Source of the DNA: Bradyrhizobium cenepequi
GTDB lineage: Bacteria; Pseudomonadota; Alphaproteobacteria; Rhizobiales; Xanthobacteraceae
Assembly: GCF_020329485.1 (NCBI RefSeq)
Contig: NZ_JAGKJI010000004.1
Location: 1-64,000 of the forward strand
Direction: 5' to 3'
DNA: 64,000 nt
Shown here: piece after piece, positions 34,109 through 43,700 of the stretch
Layout: each line of letters starts with the position of its first letter
Numbering within the stretch: the stretch's first letter is position 1
Position numbers and translations under genes: made by a program
The notes under the pieces: generated by a model
Database searches by the model: none
Seen by the model: the letters and a program-made list of their open reading frames with translations, nothing else
Told to the model about the DNA's origin: nothing

Positions 34109-35704
34109 TCACGATAAGACAAGGGACGCGCCGCGTTCACCGATCATCAAGCTGGTCGCATTGGTATTAGCCGACGTGATCTGCGGCATCACCGAAGCAT
34201 CGATCACGCGCAATCTTTCGACCCCGCGCACCCGCAATTGTGGGTCCAGCACCGATAGGTCGTCGTCGCCCATCCGGCAAGTCCCGACACAATGGAAGAC
34301 CGTACCGCCGGTGTGGCGCGCGAAATCCCAAAGCGCGGCATCGCTGTTGGCGACGTCGCCGGGCACCATTTCGACGTCCCAGAGTGAGCGGAAGGATTTC
34401 TGCTGATAGATCTCCCGCAGGATTTTCAGCCCTGCGACGATGGTCTTGCGGTCAAGCTCTTCGGCAAAGTAGTTCGGCTCGATCCGCGGCTGATCGAATG
34501 GATCGGTGGAATGAATCGCAAGCCTTCCGCGCGACCGCCCGTGACACTGCCAGACCGAGGCAGTGAAGCCGGAATAGCCGTGTAGAGGATCGCCCGGCTT
34601 GTCGACCGACAGCGGCATCACATTGAACTGCACGTCGGGGCGTCCGCCGACCGCATATCTCGTGCAGGCGGCGCCGCCAACTTGGCCCGCTCCGACCGTG
34701 AGCGGACCTCTGCCCGCCAATGCCCATTGCAATCCCATCCTCGCAAGCTCAACCGGATTACGGACATGATCGTTGAGCGAAATACGATCCTTGAGCCGCA
34801 CGATCAGGCGGGCCTGATAGTGATCCTGTAGGTTGCTACCGACCTCGGGCGCATCAGCGACGACGGGGATACCAAGCCTGTGAAGCAAATCGGCTGGGCC
34901 GATGCCAGAAAGCTGCAGGATTTGCGGTGATTGCAGCGCGCCGGCAGACAAGATCACCTCGCGCTCGGCGACGGCGCTGTGCGTCTGCCCACCGGTGATC
35001 CATTCAACTCCGGTCGCGACACGGCCATCGAACGTCACCTTGCTGACCTGTGCGCGCGTGACGATGGTGAGGTTGCGGCGGTGCGCGATTGGCCGAAGAA
35101 ACGCCGAAGCCGAACTTGTGCGCCAGTGCCGGCCGATGCCGAGTTGATAGGTACCGACGCCAAGGGTCGTCTCGGCGTTGAAGTCCGGATTGCGCGGCAG
35201 CCCGAACTCCACGCCGGCCTCCACCCAGGCGGCCGATGCGCGGTTGTCATTGCGCAGGTCGGAGACCTCGAACTCGCCGAAACCGCCATGATATTGGCTT
35301 TCGCCGCCCCGGTAGCGCTCGTAGCGCCGGAAATAAGGCAGCACCTCGCGATAGCTCCAGCCTTTCGCGCCGAGGCGGTGCCAGTCGTCGAAATCTTCGT
35401 GCTGCCCCCGGATAAAGATCAGTCCGTTGATCGATGAGGACCCGCCGAGCACGCGGCCGCGTGGCCATATGATCGAGCGGCCGCCGCTGCCTTCGCTCGG
35501 TTCGGTCTTGAACAGACGGGAGAAGCGTTCGTTATAGATGGTGCGATAATATCCGACAGGAAGCTTGAGCCAGAAATTCCTGTCCGGTCCGCCGGCCTCC
35601 AGTAGCAGCACCCGACAGGAGGGATCGGACGACAGTCGATTTGCAACAACGCATCCGGCCGAGCCCGCGCCGACGATGATATAGTCGTAGCTTCGTCTCG
35701 GCAT
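34109..35704 (-). CDS. GMC-family FAD-dependent oxidoreductase (choline dehydrogenase-like)
   Basis: 531 residues from the ATG at 35704 (M-P-R-R-S-YDYIIVGAGSAG), 1 bp after the enolase stop; the first 25 residues of the longer frame are discarded. The FAD motif is GAGSAGCVVANRL. GMC signatures are GRVLGGSSSINGLIFIRG and GALQSPQILQLSGIGP. The catalytic His region FHCVGTCRMG and the end VIDASVMPQITSANTNATSLMIGERGA are present, each within 20-residue stretches. It oxidises a primary alcohol. Operon context with the enolase suggests a sugar or sugar-acid derivative. Confidence 0.93.
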   Translation of the reverse strand: MPRRSYDYIIVGAGSAGCVVANRLSSDPSCRVLLLEAGGPDRNFWLKLPVGYYRTIYNERFSRLFKTEPSEGSGGRSIIWPRGRVLGGSSSINGLIFIRGQHEDFDDWHRLGAKGWSYREVLPYFRRYERYRGGESQYHGGFGEFEVSDLRNDNRASAAWVEAGVEFGLPRNPDFNAETTLGVGTYQLGIGRHWRTSSASAFLRPIAHRRNLTIVTRAQVSKVTFDGRVATGVEWITGGQTHSAVAEREVILSAGALQSPQILQLSGIGPADLLHRLGIPVVADAPEVGSNLQDHYQARLIVRLKDRISLNDHVRNPVELARMGLQWALAGRGPLTVGAGQVGGAACTRYAVGGRPDVQFNVMPLSVDKPGDPLHGYSGFTASVWQCHGRSRGRLAIHSTDPFDQPRIEPNYFAEELDRKTIVAGLKILREIYQQKSFRSLWDVEMVPGDVANSDAALWDFARHTGGTVFHCVGTCRMGDDDLSVLDPQLRVRGVERLRVIDASVMPQITSANTNATSLMIGERGASLVLS

Positions 35705-35705
35705 G

Positions 35706-36833
35706 TCAGAGGGTCCGATATTGTTCAATGGCTGCCAGATCCGGTTCGACACCAAGACCCGGTGCTTCGCCGAGTTCAATCATTCCGTCGACTACATCAG
35801 CAACGGGACCGCAGAATCGGTCACGAAGCGGATTGTCGTTGCAGTCGACCTCGAGCAGGCCCTCTCCACCCACGCCGGCAAGAAGGTGCGCCGATGCGAG
35901 CAGGCCGATCCCCCCGCCGAGATAATGCGGACAGAAGGTCTTCCCTGATCTCAGAATGTCTCGGGCGAGCCCGATGCAAACTGAGAGGCCGCCCCATTTG
36001 GCAATGTCGGGCTGTATTACTCTCAAGACGTCATCGCTCAGGGCTTCGGCAAAGCCTGCCTTACTGGCAATATTCTCGCCTGCTGCGAGCGGAAGCCGAG
36101 TGTTGTCGCGCAAGAGCTTCCACTCCTGCCGCGGCCGGTCGGCGCGGATAGGTTCCTCAAGCCAGGCTAGCCCAAATTGCTCAAGCTGCGGCGCAAATTC
36201 GATCGCGCTTTCGATCGACCAGCCCTGATTGACATCCGCAGCAAGCGTGCCGTTGCCAATCAGCTGGCGAAGCGCGGCAAGGTTGGCCCGATCGCTCGCG
36301 GGATCAAACCCGATCTTGAGTTTCAGTGCCCGATGTCCGCGACTTAGCGCGACTTCGGCCATCTGCGCCGAGCCAATCGGATTGATGCCGCTAGCGTAGA
36401 CTTTGATTCTGCTGCGCGCGCCGCCAAGCAATTTCCAGAGCGCGATCTTCTGGCGACGCGCAAAAAGATCCCCGACAGCCAGATCAATTCCGGCAATCGA
36501 TTGCGCGAACGGACCGGCTTCTCCTGACTGCAGCGCCAGCACCGAAGTGCCCACCACCAGCCGATCGAAAATCACCGAAGGGGCACTTGCGGTAAAGCCC
36601 GAAATTGCCGGCGCCAGAATTTCATTGACGAGGCGAACACGATGCTCGGCGCCGGGTGCCGGAAAATTGCACCAGACCTCGCCCCAGCCCACATTCCCAT
36701 CGATGTCCTCGGCGCGAACGAACACCGCAGGCCGGTCGGACATCCGGCCGAACGAAGTGATGACCGGCGTTGCCAGAGGGTACCGGTACCCGAAGGCCTG
36801 GATGCTCCGGATCGTGGTTGGCGACGATGTCAT
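35706..36833 (-). CDS. Mandelate racemase/muconate lactonizing enzyme-family protein
   Basis: 375 residues. The capping domain runs to about residue 130 and the barrel carries K-x-K (ALKLKIGFD), metal ligands Asp in LAADVNQGW, Glu in WLEEPI and Glu in AAGENI, and a late His in FCPHYLGGGIGL. The superfamily abstracts a proton alpha to a carboxylate, for racemisation or sugar-acid dehydration. It starts the minus-strand unit enolase-GMC-GntR and is divergent from an ABC transporter. The exact reaction is unknown. Confidence 0.92.
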   Translation of the reverse strand: MTSSPTTIRSIQAFGYRYPLATPVITSFGRMSDRPAVFVRAEDIDGNVGWGEVWCNFPAPGAEHRVRLVNEILAPAISGFTASAPSVIFDRLVVGTSVLALQSGEAGPFAQSIAGIDLAVGDLFARRQKIALWKLLGGARSRIKVYASGINPIGSAQMAEVALSRGHRALKLKIGFDPASDRANLAALRQLIGNGTLAADVNQGWSIESAIEFAPQLEQFGLAWLEEPIRADRPRQEWKLLRDNTRLPLAAGENIASKAGFAEALSDDVLRVIQPDIAKWGGLSVCIGLARDILRSGKTFCPHYLGGGIGLLASAHLLAGVGGEGLLEVDCNDNPLRDRFCGPVADVVDGMIELGEAPGLGVEPDLAAIEQYRTL

Positions 36834-36875
36834 GCGAATCCCGCGGCGCCGAATGTGAGAGCGCCCTCTTGTATG

Positions 36876-36897
36876 GTCATCCTATTTATAATATGAC
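36876..36897. promoter_or_regulatory. Divergent promoter region with inverted repeat around a -10 box
   Basis: GTCAT (36876-36880) and ATGAC (36893-36897) form an inverted repeat enclosing TATAAT (36887-36892), which reads as a -10 box for the plus-strand transporter genes. The repeat could be an operator for the GntR-type regulator at 33359-34081; inferred from position and symmetry. Confidence 0.4.
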
Positions 36898-36938
36898 TAA
36901 CCGAAACATCAACTGCAATCTAGGGCGGAAGGCGTCTG

Positions 36939-37709
36939 ATGGACGGAGCTGGCGTGAGACGCTTTCTGCTTGGACTTGCGCCGTGGGTCGGCGCGGTACT
37001 GCTCTGGTACGGTGTCCGCTGGAGCGGGTTCGTCAACGCCTCCCTAATACCCGCCCCGCATCAAGTCGCCGCGAAATTTTTCGAACTGCTGACGCGCGAA
37101 AATCTGCTGCTGGACGTCTTCGTCTCGACGCGACGCGTTTTCCTCGGCGTATTATTGGGGATCCTCGCTGCGGTACCCGTCGGATTCCTGCTGGGATGGT
37201 ATCGACCTGCGCGAACATTTGCTGATCCGATGATCAACTTCTTTCGAGCGCTTCCGCCGATCGCATTGATCCCGCTGGTGATCGTCTATTTCGGCGTCGA
37301 TGAGGTAGCCAAGCTCGTCATCCTGTTCTACGCCGCGTTCTTTTCCGGCGTGATCGTGATGTATGAGGGCGTATCGCAGATTACGCCGCTCTACATCCGC
37401 GTTGCGCAAACACTCGGCGCGAGCCAGATCGAAATCTTCCGCAAGGTCATCATTCCCCTCACCGTGCCGCATATCCTCACCGCGCTCCGTGTGGCGCTCG
37501 GCGTTGCCTGGGCGACGCTGGTGGCATCCGAACTGATTGCTGCCCAGCGCGGTCTGGGCGCGATGATCCAGAATGCCTCGACATACTTTCTGCTCGACGT
37601 CATCTATGTCGGTATCATCTGTATCGGCCTGATCGCGCTGATCATGGATATGATCCTGCGCAAGATCAGCGCACGACTCCTCGTCTGGCAGGAACGAGCG
37701 GTCGCATGA
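36939..37709 (+). CDS. ABC transporter permease (SsuC/TauC type)
   Basis: 256 residues, six membrane helices. GGAAGG lies 7 nt before the ATG. The BPD-type permease loop is AQTLGASQIEIFRKVIIPL, and FFRALPPIALIPLVIVYFG is the family's typical segment. It serves the nitrate/sulfonate/taurine-like importer encoded with the next two genes. Confidence 0.93.
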   Translation: MDGAGVRRFLLGLAPWVGAVLLWYGVRWSGFVNASLIPAPHQVAAKFFELLTRENLLLDVFVSTRRVFLGVLLGILAAVPVGFLLGWYRPARTFADPMINFFRALPPIALIPLVIVYFGVDEVAKLVILFYAAFFSGVIVMYEGVSQITPLYIRVAQTLGASQIEIFRKVIIPLTVPHILTALRVALGVAWATLVASELIAAQRGLGAMIQNASTYFLLDVIYVGIICIGLIALIMDMILRKISARLLVWQERAVA

Positions 37710-38515
37710 GGAAACGCGCGCAGTTCGACCACGTCTCGCTGGCCTTCGACACACTGAAAGGCCGGCTCAACGTCGTCGAGGACGTCAGCTACGACATCCA
37801 TGACGGCGATTTCATCGCGGTGATCGGTCCATCCGGTTGCGGCAAGACGACGATGATGAGCATGTTGGCCGGATTCCAGAAGCCAACGACCGGCAAGGTG
37901 CTCTTCGACGGCCGTCCCGTCGAGGGGCCAGGTCCGGAGCGAGGTGTCATCTTTCAGGAATATGGCGTGTTCCCGTGGCTGACGGTGAGGCAGAACATCG
38001 GTTTTGGCCTTACGCTCAAGGCCAACCACGTTCCGGCTGCGGAGCGTGACGCAATATGCGATCACTATCTGGAGCTCATGGGACTGGCGGATTTCGCCAA
38101 TTCCTATCCCAAGCATCTGTCCGGCGGCATGCGGCAGCGCCTTGCCATTGCAAGGGCTTACGCCGTCAAACCGCAATTCCTCCTGATGGATGAGCCGTTC
38201 GGCGCGCTTGATGCCCAGACCCGCGCAAACATGCAGAACCTCCTGCTTCGCGTGCTGGCAACCGAGGGCAAGACGGTCATGCTGATCACCCACTCCGTGG
38301 AGGAAGCGATCTATCTCGCTTCGCGCATAGTGGTGGTGACCGCGCGTCCGGCGCGGATCAAAGAGATCATCGAGGTCCCCTTCCCCTATCCGCGAGACGA
38401 AACGATCCAGGAAAGGCCGGAGTTCGGGGAGCTGCGCAGCCACATACGCCAGCTTGTGATGGACGAATATCGTGCGCAGCAGGCGCAGATGCGTCCGGTC
38501 TCATTTTCAGAATAA
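37706..38515 (+). CDS. ABC transporter ATP-binding protein (SsuB/TauB type)
   Basis: 269 residues. Walker A GPSGCGKTTMMSMLAG, Q-loop FQEYGVFPW, signature LSGGMRQRLAIARAY, Walker B FLLMDEPFGALDAQTR and H-loop LITHSVEEAIYLA are present. The ATG overlaps the permease stop by 4 bp. Confidence 0.94.
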   Translation: MRKRAQFDHVSLAFDTLKGRLNVVEDVSYDIHDGDFIAVIGPSGCGKTTMMSMLAGFQKPTTGKVLFDGRPVEGPGPERGVIFQEYGVFPWLTVRQNIGFGLTLKANHVPAAERDAICDHYLELMGLADFANSYPKHLSGGMRQRLAIARAYAVKPQFLLMDEPFGALDAQTRANMQNLLLRVLATEGKTVMLITHSVEEAIYLASRIVVVTARPARIKEIIEVPFPYPRDETIQERPEFGELRSHIRQLVMDEYRAQQAQMRPVSFSE

Positions 38516-38531
38516 CGAGGAGGATGACGCC

Positions 38532-39527
38532 ATGGATCGACGACAATTCCTGACCACGACGACCGGGCTGGTCTTCGGCAGCTTCACCGCGGCCGCCCCC
38601 GCAATAGCGCAAGCCAAGACCAAGGTTCGCGTCGGCTATCTGCATACTGTCGCCGTCGATGGCCAGATCTGGACCGGCATGGATCTCGGAAGTTTTGAAA
38701 AGCAGGGACTGGATCTGGAGCTTCGGCAGTTCAACACCGGGCTCGAAATCTTTCAGGCACTGATTGGCGGCAGCCTGGACGTCCTCGCGACTGGAGCTGT
38801 GCTTTCGAATTTTCCGGCCCGAGGCCAGGGCAAGGTCTTCCTGATCAATGACATCGAGGTCGCGACCGCGCAACTATGGGTCCGTCCGGATCAGGGCATC
38901 AAGACCTTCGCAGACCTCAAAGGAAAGCGCATCGCAACGGCGACCGGCACCACCGCTCATGTGTTCCTGGATCGTGCCTTGCGTGCCAACAAGATCGAGC
39001 CCAAGGAGGTCGAACTCATCAATCAGACCATGCCCGCAGCGGTCACAGCGTTCGTTTCGGGCGCAGTGCCGGCAGTGGCGCTCTGGGTCCCATTCAACGT
39101 GACGGTTCGCGACAAGGTTCCCGGCGCGGTCAAGCTGGCCGACGCTTCCGCCTACTATCCACAAGCCGCAATCATTGGCGGCTGGGCGGCTGCCAATGAC
39201 TACTACGAGCCGAACAAAGAAACGCTTTCGAAGCTGATCAAAGGCTGGGCTGAAGCTAACGACTACATTGTCGCCAATAGCGCCGAGGCAATGGAAAAGC
39301 TGCAAAGAGCTCACTACAGTCAGACGCCGCTCGCCGACATCAACGAGTCATTCAAGGCTCAGAAGATGTTCACGTCGCGGGACTGGAAACGTCTTTACTC
39401 GGACGGCACGGTCACTAACTGGCTCCAGCAGTCAACCGACTTCTTCATGGCCAACGCCGGCATCAAGGATTTCACACCGGCATCGAAGTATTTTGATCCG
39501 AGTCTTTACCTTAAGACAATCGCCTGA
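38532..39527 (+). CDS. ABC transporter substrate-binding protein (SsuA/NMT1 type)
   Basis: 331 residues from the ATG at 38532 (GAGGAGGATG upstream). The signal has a Tat-like start (DRRQFLTTTTG) and ends at AIAQA. The mature chain has the type II fold of aliphatic sulfonate/taurine/pyrimidine-precursor binders: DLGSFEKQGLDLELRQFNTG, FADLKGKRIATATGTTAH and ANKIEPKEVELINQ. The ligand is unknown; it shares a promoter region with the enolase/GMC genes. Confidence 0.92.
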   Translation: MDRRQFLTTTTGLVFGSFTAAAPAIAQAKTKVRVGYLHTVAVDGQIWTGMDLGSFEKQGLDLELRQFNTGLEIFQALIGGSLDVLATGAVLSNFPARGQGKVFLINDIEVATAQLWVRPDQGIKTFADLKGKRIATATGTTAHVFLDRALRANKIEPKEVELINQTMPAAVTAFVSGAVPAVALWVPFNVTVRDKVPGAVKLADASAYYPQAAIIGGWAAANDYYEPNKETLSKLIKGWAEANDYIVANSAEAMEKLQRAHYSQTPLADINESFKAQKMFTSRDWKRLYSDGTVTNWLQQSTDFFMANAGIKDFTPASKYFDPSLYLKTIA

Positions 39528-39739
39528 GCCATTCCGTGCGCGACCCAGCTTGCCGAGGCAGTTTCAAGCCCCGCGATTCGCAGCACACGATTATTGCGAT
39601 AGGGTGATCGGAAAACTCCTGGGCACGCTGCATGAGCCGATCCAAAGCTTCGGGAGGTCCACCCCACAAGCTGAAACCACCACAAACGGCTGCCACTGTT
39701 CAGCAGTAGAAGCTCCAGAAAGACACCGATAATCCGGCT

Positions 39740-39927
39740 GCTGACGATTCAAGTTGAACGCCAGCGGCATTGACCACACGCGCGATCACTTCCTGGGCCT
39801 CGTGAAAGCCGATCCCGCTCTCGCGCACCAGGGCATCGTCCAGGTCGGTCATCGTCGAGAAATTCTGCGCGGCATAGCGCAGCATCCGGGGCTCGTTGGG
39901 TTGGAGCGTCCGCACCACACCCGTCAT
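39740..39927 (-). pseudogene. C-terminal fragment of an argininosuccinate lyase-like gene
   Basis: The minus-strand translation NFSTMTDLDDALVRESGIGF followed by HEAQEVIARVV matches the C-terminal domain of argininosuccinate lyases (usual pattern TDLADALVR-GI-FREAH-IV). No upstream domain of the enzyme is present, so it is a leftover fragment. Confidence 0.6.
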
Positions 39928-39995
39928 CGCGTCCGGCCGGGCTTAAAGCTCGGCCTGATCAGCTGGGGTAGCATGAACCTTGGGTGCGATTCCGC

Positions 39996-40392
39996 TTTTC
40001 ATCCGAGGCGGCTGCAGTCGGCTGCCTGCTGGCGATGATCCTGGCGGCGTGCTGCGGGGAGTTCAATTTCGCCATTTTCAATGGAGCCCTGCAGACGACG
40101 ATCCAGGTTTGCGGCAACATCCTCTTTATCGTCTACACGGCCTGTGCGTTTTCCTATGCGATCAGCTATGCCGGCGTCGGCGAACAGATCACGCAATTCC
40201 TGGTCAGCCTGAAATTATCGAAGTTGGAATTCTTCCTGACCCTGTTCGTGCTGTACACGGTCCCGGGTTGCTTGGTGGAGAGCCTTGGCATGATCGTCGT
40301 CACGGTACCCTTGCTCTACCCGGTTCTCGTTCAATACGGATCGACCCGATCTGGTTCGGCGTGATCCTGGTGCTGTTCATCGAGATGGGACG
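39996..40392 (+). pseudogene. Fragment of a TRAP transporter large permease (DctM-like), frameshifted
   Basis: The plus-strand translation contains SSEAAAVGCLLAMILA, the DctM motif TEAAAVG, then ILFIVYTACAFSYAIS and VPGCLVESLGMIVVTVPLLY in the order found in DctM. A frame change near 40335 leads to DPIWFGVILVLFIEMG, the next DctM segment. Both ends of the gene are missing and the fragment abuts a gluconolactonase fragment. Confidence 0.75.
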
Positions 40393-40397
40393 GCCTT

Positions 40398-40664
40398 GGC
40401 GGTCCTGATGGATTGGCGATGGATGCGGAGGATAACCTCGCAATCGCCCATGCGGCGCTTGGAACAGTTTGGCTGTTCAGCCGGGTCGGCGAACCGCTCT
40501 ATCGTATCCGGTCCTGCGAAGGCCTCGCGACCACCAACGTAGCTTATGGGGGCCCCGACAACAGGAACCTCTACATTACCGAATCCGAAAGCGGTTGCGT
40601 GCTGATCGCGAAACTTCCAACGCCCGGCCGCGGGATGTACTCGCACGCGTCGCCGGTAAGATGA
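40398..40664 (+). pseudogene. C-terminal fragment of an SMP-30/gluconolactonase-like gene
   Basis: GGPDGLAMDAEDNLAIAHA, then TTNVAYGGPDNRNLYITESE and the ending PGRGMYSH follow the last blades of SMP-30/gluconolactonase beta-propellers. The N-terminal two thirds are absent. It is joined directly to the DctM fragment, so it is a deletion or rearrangement scar. Confidence 0.75.
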
Positions 40665-40792
40665 TTCTCATGCGGCTCGCAGAAGACCTCAACCCAGTGC
40701 CGAATTCCATTGACGAGTTTCCCGGCCGGCCTCTCCCGCACTTATGTCTGGGATCAGTTGCCTCGACGTTAGATCGGTAGCCGTCGACCCGA

Positions 40793-43700
40793 TTACTCGT
40801 CCAGAAGGTCGAGGAAGTCTTCGACCTTTCTAAGCGGCCCTTCGCGCCCTTTGCTGATGTAGACTACCCGATCGCCATCGCGCTGCAACGATCGCCCCCT
40901 GGATTTCCGAAGTCGTCCCGGCAAGAATGTCGCGGCTACAGCATCCGGTCCGACATCGAGCCTTACGATTCCTCTTCGCCTGCAGTCGATCCTGAGCCTT
41001 GCCGCGGCAAAGAAATCGCGCGCCGCCGGAGGCAATCGACCGAAACGACGGGACGTCTCCTCCTCAAGGTCGTCCAGCTCATCTTCGCTTCGGCATCTCG
41101 CGCCGCGGCCGTAGATCTCCAGCCGAACCGCCTCCGATTGCACGTAGCTTGCCGGCAACATGTCTCCGACCGGTAGATTCAGGTCAGGCACCCAGAGGTC
41201 GGCCGTTCTATCGTCGGCTTTCTCCGAGGCCAATTTCAGAAGGTGGCTGTAGAGCACGGGTCCGAACACCTGCACATGACCCGACTGCCGTTCGGACAGC
41301 AGATCTCCCGCTCCCCTGAGGTCCAGATCCCGTGCACTGATCGCAAAACCCGCACCCGGTCTGTTGAACTCCTCCAGAACGGCCAATCGCTTCTCGGATC
41401 GTTCCGAGTCCGAATCGGTCAGCAAATGCGCAAACGCGCGTATCCCGCTGCGGCCCACCCTTCCTCTGAGTTGATGAAGCTGCGCAAGACCGAACTTTTC
41501 GGGCCAGCAAACCACGATCGTGTTTGCACGCGGGATATCGAGACCGCTCTCCACGATGTTCGTCGCCAGCAGCACGTCCGCCGCGCCATCGACGAAGCTC
41601 ATCATTCGATCGTCTATTTCGTCGGCGGGTAACTTGCCATGGAGACAGACGATGCGGAGATCCGGCGCCACCGATTGAACGCGCGCCAGCATCGGATCGA
41701 GATCCTGAATTCGCGGACAGATCAAGAAGCTTTGCCCGTGGCGCCTTTGCTCGCGCAGCAATGCCCCGGCAATGGCAGCATCGGAAAGCGGAGCGATCCT
41801 GGTAACGACCGGGAGCCGGTGAACGGGCGGAGAGGCAATGACGCTGAGATCCCTGAAGCCGGCGAGACCCGCCGCGAGAGTGCGCGGAATTGGCGTAGCA
41901 CTCATCCAAAGAGCATGAACATTCTTGGCCAGCCCGGAAAGTCTCGCCTTCTCAGCCGCCCCAAAATGCTGTTCCTCGTCGACCACAACCAGGCCGAGGC
42001 CGGCGAACTTGACATCCTTCGAGGCGAGAGCCTGCGTTCCGACCACGACCCTCAATTTTCCACTCTTCAGCCCCTCCTTCACCTCTCTCGTCTCCGCGCC
42101 CGAATCGGTCCGCGACAAACTTCCCACTTCGATGCCAAACGGAGCGAAGCGTTTGCGGAAGGTCGCGACATGCTGTCGTGCCAGGACTGTCGTCGGTACC
42201 GCGATCGCCACCTGCTTCCCTGACAAGACGACGGCGGCCGCGGCTCGCAACGCCACCTCGGTCTTGCCGAACCCGACATCGCCGCAAATGACCCTGTCCA
42301 TGGGGTGCCCCGACGCAAGATCATCCAAAACGTTCCGAATCGCTTTCGCTTGATCGACCGTTGTGAAATACGGAAACCGCGCGACGAATTTCTCATAGAT
42401 GGGACCTGGAGGTACAAGCTTCGGAGCTCGCCGGCGGCGTCGCTGGCTGATATGTTTGGCGAGCTGCTTGCCGGCGACTTGGATTTCGCGCTCCGCCTCG
42501 GTACGCCGGGTCCACCAGGTGCTTCCATCCGCTTTGTCGAGGCTCAGCTCGCCGAGTTCCGACGCATATGGCCAGATCATGGCCAAGTCGGCGGGCGGAA
42601 CGAGAACCGCGTCGTCTCCCGCAAATACAAGCCTGATCATTTCGCGCGACGAGCCGCTCCCCGTCGGCACAGTCTGCAAGCCGTCGAGCAAGGCCAGGCC
42701 TCGCTGCAGATGAACGACCACTGTACCCTGCTCCGGTACATCTGCATGTTCGAAAGCCGCACTCCAGCTTCTAGCCATGGGCTGTGGATGATGAGCCCTG
42801 CTGCCGAGAACATCGGAAGCCGTCACGACGACAAGGGATTTCCGGCCAGGCAGAACAAACCCTCTATCGAAGTCGGCCAGGATCGCCGCCTCACGGTGGC
42901 GTCCCGCCGTCGCTTCGCTCCAGTCAGGAAAGCGCTCCGCCTTGACCCCGCTCATCCGCTCCATCACCCGCAGGTCGTCCTCCTGCGCTGCGACGAAGAC
43001 CAGTCGCGAACCGGCGCGTCGTGTCTCGTCGACGAACGCGCGGAGCGCCTTCCTGGGTGATGCGACCTGCGAAAAGTCCGGTGTGGGAGCGAATGATGCC
43101 TTTTGGGACAATACGCTCATACGCCTAGTCGCCTGCTTCCATTCGCGCCTCCCAAGGTATTCGCGCTCTCTGTCCGTGCGGCCGGCCGCGTCCTCAATCG
43201 TGCTAAGCCAGCCATCAGCGTGCGCTGAAACCCCGGCATCCGCGATACACTTGGACCGACCACAATAGTCGAACAGGGTCGAGCGCTTTTTGCGGATACT
43301 TCCGAACGCCAGCCGCTCCGACATCGGGTCGATGAGGAGCTCTTTCGTCTCAAAAACGACGCCATGTTCTATCGGATCGAACGCCACGATCCGACGTATC
43401 ACCCCGCCGGAATGTTCCAGTCTGAACGGGCCAAGCGCGCCGGCAGGAAAAATCTCGAATGTCTTGCCGTGAAATAGCGCGCCGCCGGGATAGTCCGCCT
43501 CCTCGCCAAGGTCGTATCCGAGGGCGTCAAGCCGCGCGCGGAGATCTTGTTCAGAGAATGCGGCGCCCACCTTCAAACGCAGGGTGATGCGGGACCAACT
43601 CGCTGCCGTAGGCAGGCGCTCCATCACGGCCTCTGCCGTGGACACGAGCAGGATCGGCTTCTCAGGCTTGGCAAGGCGCCTCAAGACCGAGCTTCGTCTA

